Shown one piece after another: positions 34,549 through 43,464 of a DNA stretch of 64,000 nt. Source of the DNA: UBA4744 sp963718995 (GTDB taxonomy: Bacteria > Actinomycetota > Acidimicrobiia > Spongiisociales > UBA4744); contig CAVRAP010000021.1 of the NCBI GenBank assembly GCA_963718995.1, forward strand, positions 186,001 through 250,000, given 5' to 3'. The translations under genes and the position numbers were made by a program. The notes under the pieces were generated by a model that made no database searches, was not told the origin of the DNA, and saw only the letters and a list, made by a program, of their open reading frames with translations. Each line of letters starts with the position of its first letter. Position 1 is the stretch's first letter.

Positions 34549-37500
34549 ATGTCGATCCCGGACCCTTCCCAGTCTGTGACCGCGTCCGCCCCTACAGCGG
34601 TCGTTGCTGCGGCCATCATTGTTCGTGACGAGTCGCAACTCGAAGTAGCACTCGACACGCTTGCCCGTCAATCCTACGAGACTGATCACACCGTCGTCGT
34701 GGGAGGCGGAGAACGATCCCGAGCGGTGGCTCGCCTCAGGAAGCTCGACTGGGTATCCACGATGCACGGGTTGATTGCCGAGCTCCCGAAAGAGACCACG
34801 CACGTGTGGCTGGTGCACGACGACGCCGCCCCCCGCAAAGACGCGTTGGCCGCGCTCGTTGAAGGGGCTCAACGTGTTGATGCTTCGGTGGCGGGCTCCA
34901 AGCTCCTGCGGGCCGATCGGCCCGGGATGCTGGAGTCGGTCGGAGCGGCTACCGATGTGTTCCTGGTCCCTTATTCCGGGCTCGACACGGAAGAGATGGA
35001 CCAGGAGCAATACGACGTTGTGCGGGATGTCGCTTTTGTCTCCGGAGTCTCGACCCTCGTTCGGAAGGACCTCTTCAAGGGTCTGGGCGGAACCGATCCG
35101 TTGCTGGCCCCGCAGGCAGCCGGCATCGACCTTTCGTATCGGGCGCGTGCAGCCGGAGGTCGGGTCGTTGTGGTGCCTTCTTCGGAGGTTCTCCATGCAG
35201 GTTTGTGTTCCGCGCAGACGCCGATCTGGAGAGAGGAAGCCGGACGGCTGCGGGCGATGCTGAAAGTGTATAGCCCGATCACCCTCGCGTGGACCTTGCC
35301 GTTGGCCTTCGTCATCGGGCTTGTTTACGCATTCTTCATGACCTTCCTTGGTCGAAAGCGCGCGCTCCTCGATCTCCCGTTGGAATGGGGATGGAACCTC
35401 CTCCGTCTGCCTTCCACCCAGGCGAGCCGGAGGCGCCTGCGCCGGTCCAGGATGACTGGTGATGAGGAATTGTTCCGTTATCAAGTGCGCGGCTCAGCGT
35501 TGCTTCGGGAGCTGTCGGATCGGTTCTCGTCAAAGATCTTGTGGGATGATCGATTCGCGGGCCGCCTCTCGGGAATCGCCGAGCGGCGGAGGGCGTTTTG
35601 GCATGAGCCGGGTTTGTATGCGGCCCTGGCTGGTCTGGTTCTCCTCCTGATTGCCGGCCGGACGATTCTGGCCGACGGTCTCCCGTCGGTTGGGATGACG
35701 CTGCCACTTCCCGAGTCGGCCTGGGCAACCCTTCGCTCCTATGCGGGAGGGTGGAACACCTCAGGATTGGGGAGCCCGGCCCCGCTGCATCCGTCGATTG
35801 GAGCGACCGCCCTGGCCCAGCTCATCCTCCTATCGAGCGGAAAACTTGCCGAGATCGTGCTCTCGGTCGGTGCCGTTGGCGCCGGTTTGGTGGGCGCCGC
35901 ACGCCTGATGCGGCGGTTGGACATGGAGCGGCCGGCCCGTTACGCCGCTGCCCTCGCCTTGGTTGGCGGTCCGGCAGCGCGAAGTCTGGTCGGATCGGGC
36001 GACTGGCCCGGGCTGATCGCCATAGGGCTGGCTCCCTGGGCCATCCAGGCGGTGCTGGCGCCCTGGCCCGTCGGGTGGCGCAAGCGAATCGGATATCTGG
36101 CCCGTGCCGGTCTTGCAACGGGCGCCTTGGCGGTGTTCGCTCCCGTGGCGGCTCTCTTGCCGCTGATGGTCGTGCTGGTTCGGGCCATCGTCTCCGACGA
36201 TGCTCCCTGGTCGGCAGTGGCCCGCGTGCTTCCTGTGACCGTTCTTGCTGTGCCTCTGCTCTTTCCCTGGTTGTATTGGGTTTCCGTCGATCACGTTCTG
36301 AGGGAGGGCGCTTCCCCCTACTTTGATCCCTCCGTCTGGGCCGTGTCCGGATTTGCGATAGCGCTCGTGCTCGGACTCATGTTTGGGGATCGGCGGACGG
36401 TTGGGCTGCTCGGCTGGGGCGGTGTGCTCGCCATGGGCGGATCTCTGCTGGCGCGGACGGGCGGACTCGGTGTCGGGCGCGAGCCGGTCGTGGCCGGCTA
36501 CATAGCCGCGGCGATCGGTGCCGCCATAGTGGTAGGCGCCGCCATCGACCTTCCCACCCGTTTCAGCGACGTCCGCCTCTGGCGGTTGGTCGGCGGGCGA
36601 GGCGCGGCATTGGGCGGTCTCGTGGTGGCGGCCGGTGTTGTTTTGCTGCTTCCGGCAGGCCGGGTCGGGCTTCCGGAGGATCGTTTTGGTGCTCAACTCG
36701 AGTTCGCGGCTGCCCGTGCGCCTGACCACGGCGCCGATCGGATCCTGATCGCCGGGTCGGCCGGGGATCTTCCCGGAGAGTCTCGCTCGGCAGCGGGTTT
36801 CTCGTACAGGGTTGTGGCGGGGGAGGGACCCATCTTCCCGGAAGCGTGGTTGCCGGAAAACCGTCCGGGAGATGATGCCTTGGCCCTGGCACTCGAGCGA
36901 GTGATCACGGCAGAAGACTTGCGACCCGGCCAAGCTCTTGCCAGGTTCGGAATCCGGTGGGTTGTCTTCACCGAGCCCAATCCCCTCGAGGTCGCGCTCG
37001 AGTCCCAACTCGACCTTCGCCAGCTTCCGGGTCTCGACTACGCAACCCTCGAAAGTGAGGTCATGAGCCCCCGAGCAGTTGGAGCCGACGGAACCGCGTG
37101 GACCTGGGATCGGCCAGACTACAAAGGGACCGCGACCGGCGGGCCGGTCTACGTGGCTGAGAACCAGGACGATCGTTGGGGCGATGATTGGATGGCTTCG
37201 GATTGGGCCAATGAAGTCGTCCCGAGCGGCGGGACCATTAGGTATGCGGGTGACCGCACCAACCGGGTCATGGCGTTCGCGGCCGCCGGCCTGCTGGCCA
37301 TCTTGGTGACACTCAGCTTCCTTGGACTCGATCGGAGGGCGTCGATGAGGAGAGCACTGGTAGCTCTACTCATCGGAGCCCTGGCGGTGGCGGTCTGGTT
37401 CGCTCCCGCTCCGGAGCCGGAGTCGGTGGAACTCCCCGTCACTTCGGTGACCGAGGGCCCTGCGGTGGCCAGCAACTTCTCCAACTGTGCTTGGGCGATA

Positions 37501-38664
37501 GCCGACGACACCCGGGAGACCTTGATCAGCATCGTCACGCTCAGCGACGCTGACGTGCAACTCACGTTTCCGGTGGGCGGCGAGATTCGTGAGACCTACC
37601 CCGAATCCCTTCCAGGACCGGGCGCCAGTGCGATTCCCTTGTCGTCGATTTTGAGTTTGGGAGTCTCTCCGGCCGTGATCGAGTTCACGGATGCTCCTGC
37701 AGCTGCGGGAGTGGTTGTCGCAGGAGAGGGATTACTCGCAGGAGATCTCTGTCCATCGAGCACGAGCAAGGTGTGGGTCCTTCCGGGTGGCACCACCGTG
37801 CAGGATCGGGCACTTGATCTGCAGCTGTTCAATCCGTTCCCTGAGGACGCCCTCGTAACCGTCGAGGCGATCAGTGAAGAAGGCTTCGAACCGGTACCGG
37901 AGTTGGAACGTGTCTCCGTCCCCGGCCGGTCGTGGCGGACCCTGGCATTGGGTGAAGTCCTGCCGTTCAGGCAGAGGCTGTCGGTGACGGTTCAATCGGA
38001 GCAGGGCAGGATCATTGCGGCAATGGTCCAAACCAACGGCACCGATCAGGCAACCTGGACCGACGTTGGACGGAGCGAAGTCTGGGAGTTCCCGCTCGTC
38101 GCGGTCGGTGAGCTGCAACCTTTCCTCGCCATTGCTAATGACGGGTCTCTCGAAGTCACCTATGCCCTCGACGTATTCACGGCCGATGGGCCGGTTGAGG
38201 TGGTGGTCGAAGGACTGATCCCGGCCAACGGCCATGATCGAATCTCGATTGCCGGTCTGGTGGACAACCAGTACGGCGTTCGACTGCGAGCCGACGGACC
38301 CCTGTCGGCCGTTGTCGTGGGCGAGGGAGAAGGACAAGTGGCGGCGACCTCCGGGGCTCCTCTGACGGCGCGCCGGTGGATGATGCCGGGCGCCGGCGCC
38401 ACCAGCGCCGCTCAGACCACTCTGTGGTTCTTGAATAGTGGGGCCGAGCCGATCACGGTGACGTACCAATTCCTCGACGCCGGAGGTCCGGTCGAGAACC
38501 CCGGCAAGATCACGCTGCCGGCCGGCACCCTTCGCAGCGTGGTGCTCGATCAGGTAGGAATTTCCGGGGTCATTGCGGAATCAACCGGGCCGTTTTCAGC
38601 GGCCTGGAGTGCCGAGACGGAGTCGGCGACCGTCTACTCGTCCGGGGTTCCGATCGGTGAATGA
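34549..38664 (+). CDS. Very large GT2 / polytopic membrane protein with DUF5719-like C-terminal region
   Basis: A 1371-residue protein. Residues about 15-225 are a GT2 domain: AAAIIVRDESQLEVALDTLARQSY, HVWLVHDDAAPRKDAL (acidic metal site), LVRKDLFKGLGGTDPL, LSYRARAAGGRVVVVPSS. A helix follows at about 245-265 and then some ten helices to about residue 730, with an outside loop region to 905 and another helix pair at 905-950. Residues about 960-1371 look like the DUF5719 beta-rich region (TTLWFLNSGAEPITVTYQFLDAGG is one repeat unit at 38420-38490). In other actinobacteria GT2 and DUF5719 proteins are usually neighbours, beside cofD/cofE and manB, as here. Likely an arabinan- or glycan-assembly factor at the membrane; function unproven. 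Confidence 0.75.
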   Translation: MSIPDPSQSVTASAPTAVVAAAIIVRDESQLEVALDTLARQSYETDHTVVVGGGERSRAVARLRKLDWVSTMHGLIAELPKETTHVWLVHDDAAPRKDALAALVEGAQRVDASVAGSKLLRADRPGMLESVGAATDVFLVPYSGLDTEEMDQEQYDVVRDVAFVSGVSTLVRKDLFKGLGGTDPLLAPQAAGIDLSYRARAAGGRVVVVPSSEVLHAGLCSAQTPIWREEAGRLRAMLKVYSPITLAWTLPLAFVIGLVYAFFMTFLGRKRALLDLPLEWGWNLLRLPSTQASRRRLRRSRMTGDEELFRYQVRGSALLRELSDRFSSKILWDDRFAGRLSGIAERRRAFWHEPGLYAALAGLVLLLIAGRTILADGLPSVGMTLPLPESAWATLRSYAGGWNTSGLGSPAPLHPSIGATALAQLILLSSGKLAEIVLSVGAVGAGLVGAARLMRRLDMERPARYAAALALVGGPAARSLVGSGDWPGLIAIGLAPWAIQAVLAPWPVGWRKRIGYLARAGLATGALAVFAPVAALLPLMVVLVRAIVSDDAPWSAVARVLPVTVLAVPLLFPWLYWVSVDHVLREGASPYFDPSVWAVSGFAIALVLGLMFGDRRTVGLLGWGGVLAMGGSLLARTGGLGVGREPVVAGYIAAAIGAAIVVGAAIDLPTRFSDVRLWRLVGGRGAALGGLVVAAGVVLLLPAGRVGLPEDRFGAQLEFAAARAPDHGADRILIAGSAGDLPGESRSAAGFSYRVVAGEGPIFPEAWLPENRPGDDALALALERVITAEDLRPGQALARFGIRWVVFTEPNPLEVALESQLDLRQLPGLDYATLESEVMSPRAVGADGTAWTWDRPDYKGTATGGPVYVAENQDDRWGDDWMASDWANEVVPSGGTIRYAGDRTNRVMAFAAAGLLAILVTLSFLGLDRRASMRRALVALLIGALAVAVWFAPAPEPESVELPVTSVTEGPAVASNFSNCAWAIADDTRETLISIVTLSDADVQLTFPVGGEIRETYPESLPGPGASAIPLSSILSLGVSPAVIEFTDAPAAAGVVVAGEGLLAGDLCPSSTSKVWVLPGGTTVQDRALDLQLFNPFPEDALVTVEAISEEGFEPVPELERVSVPGRSWRTLALGEVLPFRQRLSVTVQSEQGRIIAAMVQTNGTDQATWTDVGRSEVWEFPLVAVGELQPFLAIANDGSLEVTYALDVFTADGPVEVVVEGLIPANGHDRISIAGLVDNQYGVRLRADGPLSAVVVGEGEGQVAATSGAPLTARRWMMPGAGATSAAQTTLWFLNSGAEPITVTYQFLDAGGPVENPGKITLPAGTLRSVVLDQVGISGVIAESTGPFSAAWSAETESATVYSSGVPIGE

Positions 38665-39047
38665 GGTCACCCGGGCCCTCGTGGTCGTGGGTGTCGTGGC
38701 CGTTGCCCTAGCCGTTACCGGTCTGTGGATCGTGTGGGCGGCCCGCTCCCGACGTAGGGCGATACATACTGAGATCTCTGCGGCCCTGGCCCGCCGTCGT
38801 CCTGTTCTCTTCGACCGACTGCGATGCTTGCGAACCGGTGCGGACCGTCGTGGTGAACCGGGCGCCGGGTGATGTGGTGCGAGAACTCGTCTATCAAGGG
38901 AATGCCGAACAATTCCACTCAGCCGGGGTCACCAGGGTGCCTGTGGTGGTCGTGATCGATGGAGGGGGGAGTCCGGTTGGTGTATTCGAAGGGCAGGTGA
39001 CCCCGCGTCAGATCGGGCGGGCGTTGCGACGAGCCGGAATCCGATAA
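38657..39047 (+). CDS. Membrane-anchored thioredoxin-like protein, one frameshift
   Basis: Bridging one extra base between about 38785 and 38805 gives about 129 residues: an N-terminal helix (ALVVVGVVAVALAVTGLW), then a thioredoxin-like domain PAVVLFSSTDCDACEPVR with CDAC as the redox pair, and the cis-Pro segment TRVPVVVVIDGGG followed by VGVFEGQVT. The membrane anchor puts the domain outside, as for disulfide-exchange proteins. The GTG start overlaps the GT2/DUF5719 stop by eight bases. It may help cysteine pairing in exported proteins, such as the SLH-like modules, which is inference. Confidence 0.7.
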
Positions 39048-39084
39048 TTCTCGCCAAATCCTTGTTCTCGTCCCTCGCTCCCTC

Positions 39085-39090
39085 TAAGTT
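39085..39090 (+). promoter_or_regulatory. -10 box (TAAGTT) of the DUF3499-like gene
   Basis: TAAGTT ends 6 bases before ATG 39097 with no Shine-Dalgarno, a leaderless pattern. Confidence 0.4.
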
Positions 39091-39096
39091 CAACCC

Positions 39097-39321
39097 ATGA
39101 TTCAAACTTGCACTCGCTGTGGCGGTCCCGGGGCTGCCGTCTTATCCTTCAATTACGACGACCGGGCGGTCTGGTTGGACGATCTCACCACCCCGGTCGG
39201 ACCAGGTGAGGGTCACCCGCTCTGCGCCCTTCACGCCAATCGCATGACACCCCCGTTGGGGTGGACGCTCACGGACCACAGGACCACGACCCGTCTGTTT
39301 GCGCCGCTCGAGGTCGCGTAA
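39097..39321 (+). CDS. DUF3499-like small Cys/His protein
   Basis: A 74-residue protein. CTRCGGPGAAVLSFNYDD at the start and HPLCALHANRMTPPLGW later give Cys5, Cys8, Cys45 and His48, a possible zinc site. The pattern of an initial Cys pair, an aromatic strand, a CxxH and PxGW resembles the DUF3499 family, which in actinobacteria sits next to manB and GT2/DUF5719 genes, as here. Function unknown; cytoplasmic. Confidence 0.65.
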   Translation: MIQTCTRCGGPGAAVLSFNYDDRAVWLDDLTTPVGPGEGHPLCALHANRMTPPLGWTLTDHRTTTRLFAPLEVA

Positions 39322-39339
39322 GAGACCGCTGAGTCAGAC

Positions 39340-39606
39340 GTGTCGCTCGACCGGGATCTCATCGAGGCGGTCAAAGAACTCGATGAACATCAGCTCCGGC
39401 GCCTGCTCATCCTGGCTCGGGCACGCCTCGAAGGCTCTGGCGCGTTGAGCCCCGGCTCCGAATCGGAGGTCAGCCTCCGTCGGCAATGGGTCAAGTGCGG
39501 GAAATCGGGATGTACCACGTGTCCGCACGGCCCGTACTGGTACGCCTACTGGCGCGAAGACGGAAGACGAAGAAGCCGCTATATCGGCAAACTGCTGGAG
39601 GAGTGA
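39340..39606 (+). CDS. Small basic CxxC protein (DUF6788-like)
   Basis: An 88-residue protein from GTG 39340. The N-terminal half is helical (IEAVKELDEHQLRRLLILARARL). The C-terminal half has VKCGKSGCTTCPHGPYWYAYW and ends RRRSRYIGK, a short module found alone in many bacteria and in mobile elements. The three Cys may bind zinc and the basic tail nucleic acid; that is inference. No partner is evident. Confidence 0.65.
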   Translation: MSLDRDLIEAVKELDEHQLRRLLILARARLEGSGALSPGSESEVSLRRQWVKCGKSGCTTCPHGPYWYAYWREDGRRRSRYIGKLLEE

Positions 39607-39688
39607 CCGGCTGCCTGATGCCGGCCCGGTTCGCAGGGATGGTTTGTCTGGCGGCTGCTGATTGCTTCTTCTAGACCACGCGGTTCGT

Positions 39689-39694
39689 TATGCT
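39689..39694 (+). promoter_or_regulatory. -10 box (TATGCT) before the zinc-ribbon gene
   Basis: TATGCT is followed at 39710-39719 by AAAGGGTGG-like purines just before ATG 39723, so transcription from here would give a leader of about 20 bases. It argues against the in-frame start at 39690. Confidence 0.4.
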
Positions 39695-39722
39695 GACGCT
39701 CGACCTAGCGCAAAGGGTGGTC

Positions 39723-39899
39723 ATGCATTGTCCAAATTGTGGCGCGCGTGACGTGATCCAAATCCAACAGAAGCTCCCCGGCGAGACCGAGGTCCATTTC
39801 CATTCGTGTCACAAGTGCGAAGAGAAGTGGTGGGACCGGGATGGTAAACCTGTGTCCCTGTCCGAAGTTCTCGAGCTGGCGCGCAAACAGAACACTTGA
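39723..39899 (+). CDS. Small zinc-ribbon protein
   Basis: A 58-residue protein with two CxxC knuckles, MHCPNCGARD and SCHKCEEKWWDRDG, in the arrangement of TFIIS/RPB9-type zinc ribbons. The rest is a short helix. Such ribbons bind nucleic acid or RNA polymerase. The stop overlaps the TTG start of the next gene (TTGA), suggesting coupling. Confidence 0.75.
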   Translation: MHCPNCGARDVIQIQQKLPGETEVHFHSCHKCEEKWWDRDGKPVSLSEVLELARKQNT

Positions 39900-42193
39900 C
39901 GCTGGGTCGTCCCTTGGAATCACCTGCAACGGAACCCATTCGGGAACCGAACGATCGTCTGCCTCGCTGGGTGATAGCGGTTGGCCTCGGAGCCGTGATG
40001 ATGGCCGTCTTCGTGGTCATGAATCCGGTCCTCATCTTCACGGCCAACACTCCATCCGGCGGAGATATGGGAGCGCACGTGCTCGTGCCCGCGTATCTGC
40101 GCGACACGCTTCTCCCGGAGGGACGCATCCTCGGGTGGAGCAATAGTTGGTTCGGGGGGTTCCCCGTCTTCTACTTCTATTTCCCGCTCCCGGCTCTCGT
40201 GACCGTTCTGCTGGATGTCGTTCTCCCCTACGGAGTTGCCTTCAAGATCGTTACCATTCTGGGGCTCTTGGCCCTTCCGGCCGCTACCTACTTTCTCGTC
40301 AGGACGATGCGGTTCGGTCGCACGACGTCGCTGGTCGCCGCAGCTGCCGGAGGCTCGTTCATGTTCATGGAGAGCTTCTCGATCTACGGGGGGAATATTC
40401 CGTCCACGTTGGCCGGGGAGTTCTCTTTTTCCTGGTCATTCGCGTTCGCCCTCGTGTATCTCGGATTGCTCATCAAGATCGTTCGGGATGAACGGAAGCT
40501 GGTGCCGCTTGCCGGCCTCGTGTTGGCGCTCACGGCGCTCACCCATTTGATAACCACGTTGGCGATCCTCGTGGCCTCGATCCCGATCCTGATCTGGAAG
40601 CGGGGAGTGAAGCCGGTGATGCTGACCTGGGTGATCGGGTTTTCGATCGCCGGATTCTGGGCGTTGCCGCTCCTGGCTCGCGTTGGGTACTCAGCGGATA
40701 TGGCTTGGGTACCTTTACGAAACTGGAAGAACGTCCTTCCTTTCGAGCTTTGGTGGCTGCTCATCCCGGCTCTGGTCGGCATGGTGTGGGCGATTCGTCG
40801 AACCCCCCGGGTGATTCCCTTTGTCGTGCTGTCCGTGATGCCCGTGGTCTACTACTGGCTGGTGCTCTTGGTTCCTGAGTTCTTGCCCTCGAGCTTCCAT
40901 CAGATTCAGGACAAGCTGTGGAATGGGCGTTTCTTGCCCTTCTTCTACTTCGGCGTGTTTGTGTTTGCGGGTCTTGCCGTCGGGCACGGCCTGCGGCAAC
41001 TTTCGCGTCGACTGCCGGATCAGTTCTCTATCTGGTGGGTGCGGGGAACGATCGGACTGCTGGTGGTCATCGCTTTCTTGCTGATTCCCGAGATCTCGCT
41101 TGGAGGGACGGCTGGTTGGGTGACATTGGGGGTGGGTTTGTTGGCGTTGTTGGCGACTCTTGCCGGCCCCTGGTCAGTCGACGTACGCGTGGCGACACCG
41201 CTACTTGGGGTCACACTGTTTCTCCTGATTGGGTTATCGGGCTTGAGCTTCATTCCAGGATGGGCGCGCTGGAACTATTCAGGCTACGAGGGCAAAGCAC
41301 CGTGGCCCGAGTATGAGGCATTGATGGTTGCTATGAATGACCTTCCTGAGGGCCGGGTGCAATGGGAATACAACAAGGACCAGAACAAATACGGAACGCC
41401 GATGTCCCTGATGCTCCTTCCCTATTGGACCGAAGGCTCCCATCCGTCGATGGAGGGTTTGTTCTTTGAGTCGTCACTCACAACACCGTTTCACTTTCTG
41501 AACCAGGCCGAGATGAGTGTGTCTCCGTCGCGGCCGGTTCCGGGGCTCAACTATCACACGTTTGATTTTGATCGAGGTCTCGAGCACCTGGCCATCTACG
41601 ACGTTCGGTACTACGTGACGTATACCGAGGAGGCTCAACAGGAAGCTGATCGGCGCGCCGAGTTGCGCAAAGTGGGAGATTCGCCGCCGTTCTCGATTTA
41701 CGAACTCCCTCCATCCTCGGTGGTGGACGTTGCTTCCTACACACCGGCGGTCTTCGAGGGGTCTTCGTTCGATGACGCGGCGCTGGACTGGTACGACCGG
41801 CAGGGCCGCCTCGACGAGTGGCTGGTGGAGGACGGTCCCGACGACTGGCCCAGGGTGGTCGATGACCTCATAGGTCTCGGAACCGAACCAATCGGCCAAG
41901 GCGGGGTTGTCAGCGATGTGGTGGTCGACAATCACGAGATCTCGTTTCGGACCACAGCCATCGGCGTTCCCCACCTGGTCAAAGTCAGTTATTTCCCCAA
42001 CTGGACCGCAGTTGGGGCCGAGGGACCGTACCGGGCGGCGCCGGCCCTCATGGTTGTTGTGCCGACCGAAGAAAACGTTTCGCTCGAGTTTCGCTCTACC
42101 TGGGCCGAACAAGTAGGGATGGCGCTGAGTATTGGCGGGCTGCTATTCGTGCTGGCGAGCGGTCTCTACGCGTGGCGGAGGTCCCCATCATGA
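39896..42193 (+). CDS. Polytopic membrane protein (PTPS-related family, GT-C-like)
   Basis: A 765-residue membrane protein from TTG 39896 (overlapping the previous stop). About 12 helices span residues 20-450, then an exported region to about 740 and a last helix (MALSIGGLLFVLASGLYAW). The first loop has SGGDMGAHVLVPAYLRD and later WFGGFPVFYFYFPLP, as in the 6-pyruvoyl-tetrahydropterin-synthase-related membrane family, which despite its name looks like lipid-linked sugar transferases. The soluble part would face outside. The GtrA gene starts within its stop codon (ATGA). Function likely in surface glycan assembly; not proven. Confidence 0.72.
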   Translation: MTLGRPLESPATEPIREPNDRLPRWVIAVGLGAVMMAVFVVMNPVLIFTANTPSGGDMGAHVLVPAYLRDTLLPEGRILGWSNSWFGGFPVFYFYFPLPALVTVLLDVVLPYGVAFKIVTILGLLALPAATYFLVRTMRFGRTTSLVAAAAGGSFMFMESFSIYGGNIPSTLAGEFSFSWSFAFALVYLGLLIKIVRDERKLVPLAGLVLALTALTHLITTLAILVASIPILIWKRGVKPVMLTWVIGFSIAGFWALPLLARVGYSADMAWVPLRNWKNVLPFELWWLLIPALVGMVWAIRRTPRVIPFVVLSVMPVVYYWLVLLVPEFLPSSFHQIQDKLWNGRFLPFFYFGVFVFAGLAVGHGLRQLSRRLPDQFSIWWVRGTIGLLVVIAFLLIPEISLGGTAGWVTLGVGLLALLATLAGPWSVDVRVATPLLGVTLFLLIGLSGLSFIPGWARWNYSGYEGKAPWPEYEALMVAMNDLPEGRVQWEYNKDQNKYGTPMSLMLLPYWTEGSHPSMEGLFFESSLTTPFHFLNQAEMSVSPSRPVPGLNYHTFDFDRGLEHLAIYDVRYYVTYTEEAQQEADRRAELRKVGDSPPFSIYELPPSSVVDVASYTPAVFEGSSFDDAALDWYDRQGRLDEWLVEDGPDDWPRVVDDLIGLGTEPIGQGGVVSDVVVDNHEISFRTTAIGVPHLVKVSYFPNWTAVGAEGPYRAAPALMVVVPTEENVSLEFRSTWAEQVGMALSIGGLLFVLASGLYAWRRSPS

Positions 42194-42648
42194 GGTCCTA
42201 TCTCCGGTCGCTGGTAACTCGCGAAGCAATGGGCCAGTTTCTCAGGCTCGGGATCATCGGCGGCTTGAACACCATCGTCTACTTCATATTGCTCAATGTC
42301 TTCTTCTCGGTTGTCGGTCTTTCGGATTTTGCCTCGGTGACCTGGGCGTTTGTGCTGGCTACCGCCTTGTCCTATGTCATGAATCGAAGATGGACTTTTC
42401 AGATCAAGCAGGGGAGAGGTTCCTTGCGCGAGACACTGGTTTTCTATGCCGTGAATCTGACCGCCTGGGCCGCAACCGTTGGAGTCGTTGAACTCGCCGA
42501 GACGGTTTTTGGAACGAGCACAGCCTTACAGGTCAACCTGGCGTCACTAGCAGCGACCGCCATCATCCTGATTCCGAAGTTTGCTTCCTATCGCGACCTC
42601 GTATTCAAGAAGTCGCTTGGTGAAGCGAAACAAGTCGAGCCCGCCTAA
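42190..42648 (+). CDS. GtrA family membrane protein
   Basis: A 152-residue protein with four helices and the family marks FLRLGIIGGLNTIVYF, ALSYVMNRRWTF and a basic end. GtrA proteins are thought to flip polyprenyl-phosphate-linked sugars. The neighbouring GT2 on the opposite strand (42645-43367) is a GtrB-like synthase that could supply the substrate. ATG overlaps the preceding stop; the end overlaps the convergent GT2 by four bases. Confidence 0.9.
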   Translation: MRSYLRSLVTREAMGQFLRLGIIGGLNTIVYFILLNVFFSVVGLSDFASVTWAFVLATALSYVMNRRWTFQIKQGRGSLRETLVFYAVNLTAWAATVGVVELAETVFGTSTALQVNLASLAATAIILIPKFASYRDLVFKKSLGEAKQVEPA

Positions 42649-43367
42649 TTCCGGTGCCTGAGGGACCACACGAAGATGCGCAACGTATCGCGCCCCATCT
42701 CCCACAACGTGGAGAGTTGCAGGGGGGCGGATGAAGCCCCCACCCGCAGCTCAACCGGTGTCTGGACGATGTTGAACCCTGCCCGGTGAGCCCGGACCAG
42801 GAGCTCCAGGTCAAATGCATAGCCAAAGACTCTTTGTTGGGCGAACACCTGGCCGAGAACCGTGCGTTTGAATATCTTCAACCCGGTTTGGGTTTCGTCC
42901 ACCGGAAGACGAAAGAGCACTCTCGTGATCAACGAGAACAGACGGCTCAGAGCTCGTCGTTTCCAGGGATAGCGCCCGTCGCTCATCTCTTCCTGTTTGG
43001 CGCCTACGAGGACATCGGCCTTTCGTTCGCCGAAGAGGGCAAGCAACCCAGGTACCTGCTCAGGCGGTAGGTCGAGGTCGCCGTCGAGGAAGACCACCGT
43101 CGATCCTTCTGCGCGGGCCGTGCCTGTTTGAAGGGCGGCACCTTTGCCCCGATTGTGATCGTGCCGGAGGACGACAGTGCGTTTCATTCCGGCGGCAGCC
43201 TGCAGAGCGCTTTCGTATGTGCCGTCGTCGCTTCCATCATCGACCACCACGATCTGCGCGCCGGGCAGGACGTCGGCGACGGTTGCCATGTTGGGAGCGA
43301 TGTTCTTGCCCAAGCGGTACGCAGGGAGCACGACAGATACATTCGGGAAGTCGCGGGGAGTCGTCAT
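42645..43367 (-). CDS. GT2 glycosyltransferase, GtrB/DPMS-like
   Basis: A 240-residue GT-A protein: VSVVLPAYRLGKNI, IVVVDDGSDDGTYE, NRGKGAALQTGTARAEG, VVFLDGDLDLPPEQ (DxD), DETQTGLKIFKR and GYAFDLELLVRAHRAG. It lacks C-terminal helices. Start at MTTPRDFPNVS; the 70 upstream in-frame residues overlap the divergent manB gene. It likely makes a polyprenyl-phosphate sugar for GtrA or a GT-C enzyme next door. Confidence 0.88.
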   Translation of the reverse strand: MTTPRDFPNVSVVLPAYRLGKNIAPNMATVADVLPGAQIVVVDDGSDDGTYESALQAAAGMKRTVVLRHDHNRGKGAALQTGTARAEGSTVVFLDGDLDLPPEQVPGLLALFGERKADVLVGAKQEEMSDGRYPWKRRALSRLFSLITRVLFRLPVDETQTGLKIFKRTVLGQVFAQQRVFGYAFDLELLVRAHRAGFNIVQTPVELRVGASSAPLQLSTLWEMGRDTLRIFVWSLRHRN

Positions 43368-43427
43368 GATGCGCCGTGCAGTGTAGGGATGAACGGTGCG
43401 GTGTAACTCGTGCTCGGCAACCGGCCG

Positions 43428-43433
43428 TACAAT
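43428..43433 (+). promoter_or_regulatory. -10 box (TACAAT) of the manB operon
   Basis: TACAAT is close to the -10 consensus and lies 31 bases before ATG 43465. An AAGGA ribosome site follows at 43453-43457. No clear -35 was seen. Confidence 0.5.
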
Positions 43434-43464
43434 GCGTTTCGGTTTCCGGTAGTAAGGACCAAGC

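Noticed and set aside
35830..37008. 392-residue minus-strand ORF opposite the giant GT2 gene
   Set aside because: Composition is Gln/Gly/Arg-rich antisense of membrane helices.
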